Source: Shewanella gaetbuli (GTDB taxonomy: Bacteria; Pseudomonadota; Gammaproteobacteria; Enterobacterales; Shewanellaceae). From it: a DNA stretch of 64,000 nt. A program made the position numbers and the translations under genes. Location of the stretch: the NCBI RefSeq assembly GCF_023284065.1, contig NZ_JAKIKP010000001.1:124001-188000 (forward strand), given 5' to 3'. Position 1 is the first letter of the stretch; the number at the start of each line of letters is the position of its first letter. Below are positions 62,752 through 64,000 of the stretch, one piece after another. The notes beneath the pieces are model-generated. The model was given only the letters and a program-made list of their open reading frames with translations. It made no database searches and had not been told where the DNA came from.

Positions 62752-63501
62752 ATGAAATCAATTTATAAATTATCGTTAGTCGCACTGGCCGTTGTTGGTC
62801 TTTCTGCGTGTAATCAAGAGCAAGCTGTTGCTAAGAAAGTTGAGCTAACATCAGAAGTTCAAAAAGAGGCATACAGTGTTGGTGCTTCTATCGGTAAGTA
62901 CATGTCTGGCCATATTAAAGAACAAGAAGAACTGGGTTTTGCAGTTGACCGTGCTTTAATTATTCAAGGTTTCACCGACGGTTTAGGTGATACTACAGAG
63001 CTGACTGAAGAAGAAATGCAAACTGTTTTACAAGGCTTAGACAAAAAACTAAACGACAAGCGTTTAGAGCAAGCTGAAGCGTTAGCGGCTAAAGCGGTAG
63101 CTGAAGGTCAAAAGTTCTTAGACGAAAACAAAGCTAAAGAAGGCGTGGTAACGACTGAGTCTGGCTTACAATATGAAGTATTAACTGCGGGTGAAGGCGA
63201 CAAGCCAGCGGCAGAAGATACGGTTGAAGTTCATTACCGTGGCACATTAACTGACGGCACTGAATTTGATAGCTCATACGCCCGTGGCGAGCCAGCTAAA
63301 TTCCCATTAAATCGTGTTATCCCTGGTTGGACTGAAGGCGTTCAATTAATGCCTGTTGGCGCTAAGTACAAGTTTGTTATCCCTTCTGAGTTAGCTTACG
63401 GTGACCGCGATACGGGAACTATTCCTGCAAATTCAACGTTAGTATTTGAAGTTGAATTACTATCAATTGAAAAGGCTGCTGCAGTAGAAGCCGCTGAATA
63501 A
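62752..63501 (+). CDS. fkpA: FKBP-type peptidyl-prolyl isomerase lipoprotein, FkpA-like
   Basis: The 249-residue protein has the signal MKSIYKLSLVALAVVGLSAC with possible lipidation at C20. An N-terminal helical dimerisation domain follows (VQKEAYSVGASIGKYMSGHI, then DGLGDTTELTEEEMQTVLQG) and a C-terminal FKBP domain: EVHYRGTLTDGTEFDSSY, VIPGWTEGVQLMPVGAKYKF, IPSELAYGDR and VFEVELLSIE. This is the FkpA/Mip layout of a periplasmic chaperone and isomerase. Classic FkpA is not a lipoprotein, so the Cys is notable, while Mip-like proteins can be. The ATG at 62752 follows GAGGAAG. A strong terminator follows. Confidence 0.9.
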   Translation: MKSIYKLSLVALAVVGLSACNQEQAVAKKVELTSEVQKEAYSVGASIGKYMSGHIKEQEELGFAVDRALIIQGFTDGLGDTTELTEEEMQTVLQGLDKKLNDKRLEQAEALAAKAVAEGQKFLDENKAKEGVVTTESGLQYEVLTAGEGDKPAAEDTVEVHYRGTLTDGTEFDSSYARGEPAKFPLNRVIPGWTEGVQLMPVGAKYKFVIPSELAYGDRDTGTIPANSTLVFEVELLSIEKAAAVEAAE

Positions 63502-63519
63502 TCATTTGATGACGGTTCA

Positions 63520-63548
63520 AAAAAAGGCGCATTATGCGCCTTTTTTAT
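63520..63548. terminator. Bidirectional terminator between FKBP gene and ZntB-like gene
   Basis: A stem of six A-T pairs plus ggcgca (63526-63531)/tgcgcc (63535-63540), loop tta, with T-run 63541-63547 lies between the convergent stops at 63501 and 63558. Confidence 0.92.
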
Positions 63549-63557
63549 TGGGGATAT

Positions 63558-64000
63558 TCATATCCATTTGAAGCGATAAAATAAGTACATCTGTAACGCA
63601 ATAAGCGCTAATAAACCGACACAAAAAGCCGCGAATGCCCACGAGGTTTCTGCACCAGGAATACCGGCAATATTGACCCCTAATAAGCCTGTCAAAAAAC
63701 CTAATGGTAAAAACACCGCAGAAATTAACGATAAAAAATATAAGCGTTGGTTAACTTGTTCAGACTGTTTAGACAATAACTCTTCTTGGGTGACACCTGC
63801 GCGATCTTTAATGGCATCTAAATCTTCAATGACTCGAATTAGGTTTTCTTGAATCTCACGCAAACGAATTTTATCTTGCTGGTCTAGTAACAAGCTATTT
63901 TCATGTAAGGTTTTGCTGAATGCTTCTCGTTGGGGAGCAAGGTAGCGTCGAAACACCACGGTTTGTCTGCGTAACTCTGCAATATCAACTCGCAATGATT
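63558..64000 (-). CDS. zntB: CorA/ZntB-family metal transporter (N-terminal part outside window)
   Basis: The frame is open to the right edge, so only the last 147 residues are seen. They include the long cytoplasmic helix (RRQTVVFRRYLAPQREAF, then LRVIEDLDAIKDRA-type sequence), TM1 with LISAVFLPLGFLTGLLGVNI ending in the GVN form of the family GxN signature, and IAGIPGAETSWAF. A second TM and the basic end FYRFKWI follow. The GIPGAE loop is typical of ZntB rather than CorA. E. coli ZntB was first called a zinc exporter and later described as a proton-coupled importer. Symbol assigned on the loop only. Confidence 0.8.
   Translation of the reverse strand, partial: SLRVDIAELRRQTVVFRRYLAPQREAFSKTLHENSLLLDQQDKIRLREIQENLIRVIEDLDAIKDRAGVTQEELLSKQSEQVNQRLYFLSLISAVFLPLGFLTGLLGVNIAGIPGAETSWAFAAFCVGLLALIALQMYLFYRFKWI

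Overview
The window looks like a chromosomal segment of a marine or aquatic gammaproteobacterium of the Shewanella type. The inference rests on gene families: a six-subunit Na+-translocating NADH:quinone reductase operon, cydDC, two tandem trimeric-type porins, a COG3014 + LpoB lipoprotein pair, slyX next to an FKBP-type lipoprotein, a DUF3149 mini-protein, and secreted proteases with GlyGly-CTERM tails. The DNA is A+T-leaning throughout. No rRNA, integrase, transposase or CRISPR array was seen. The species is not determined from sequence alone.

Layout. 1-12.3 kb: end of a DUF2955 membrane protein, a PIN-PhoH ATPase, a large hybrid histidine kinase followed by a secreted zinc metalloprotease, a Ser/Thr kinase, a Cys-rich small protein and thiopurine methyltransferase. 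12.3-18.8 kb: two paralogous porins, tcdA, an orphan histidine kinase, a SieB-like membrane protein and a 45-residue DUF3149 protein behind a well-spaced FNR-type promoter. 19.0-20.1 kb: tRNA-Leu(CAA), a possible gene remnant and an array of palindromic repeats. 20.1-24.8 kb: a STAS-like protein, pirin, DbpA helicase, a DUF2057 protein and a YbaK-type deacylase. 24.8-26.9 kb: a single-pass membrane protein with a long low-complexity stalk and a pilin-like C-terminal domain.

27.7-37.4 kb is the most unusual part. A membrane-tethered CadC-type regulator with a periplasmic propeller is followed by two secreted subtilase-fold proteins. Both end in a GlyGly-CTERM tail. In the first, all three catalytic residues and the oxyanion-hole Asn are replaced, although the reading frame is intact. 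The second keeps the full catalytic set. This suggests a pseudoprotease/protease pair under a dedicated regulator.

37.6-44.8 kb: a small membrane protein, two copies of a palindromic repeat related to the 19-kb array (with compensatory stem changes), an RhlE-type helicase, a DUF3626 protein and the overlapping cydD-cydC genes. 45.0-50.9 kb: nqrABCDEF, a compact operon ending in a strong terminator. 51.0-64.0 kb: a Rossmann-fold protein, a nitroreductase-fold protein, a CIA30-HAD pair, a four-repeat DUF4397 lipoprotein, an endonuclease/exonuclease/phosphatase protein, an M1 aminopeptidase lipoprotein, the COG3014-LpoB pair, a WD40 lipoprotein with slyX, an FKBP-type isomerase and the end of a ZntB/CorA transporter.

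Most start sites were moved from the longest open frame to the codon with a visible Shine-Dalgarno sequence. Functions are family-level inferences from motifs read by eye. No database search was run.
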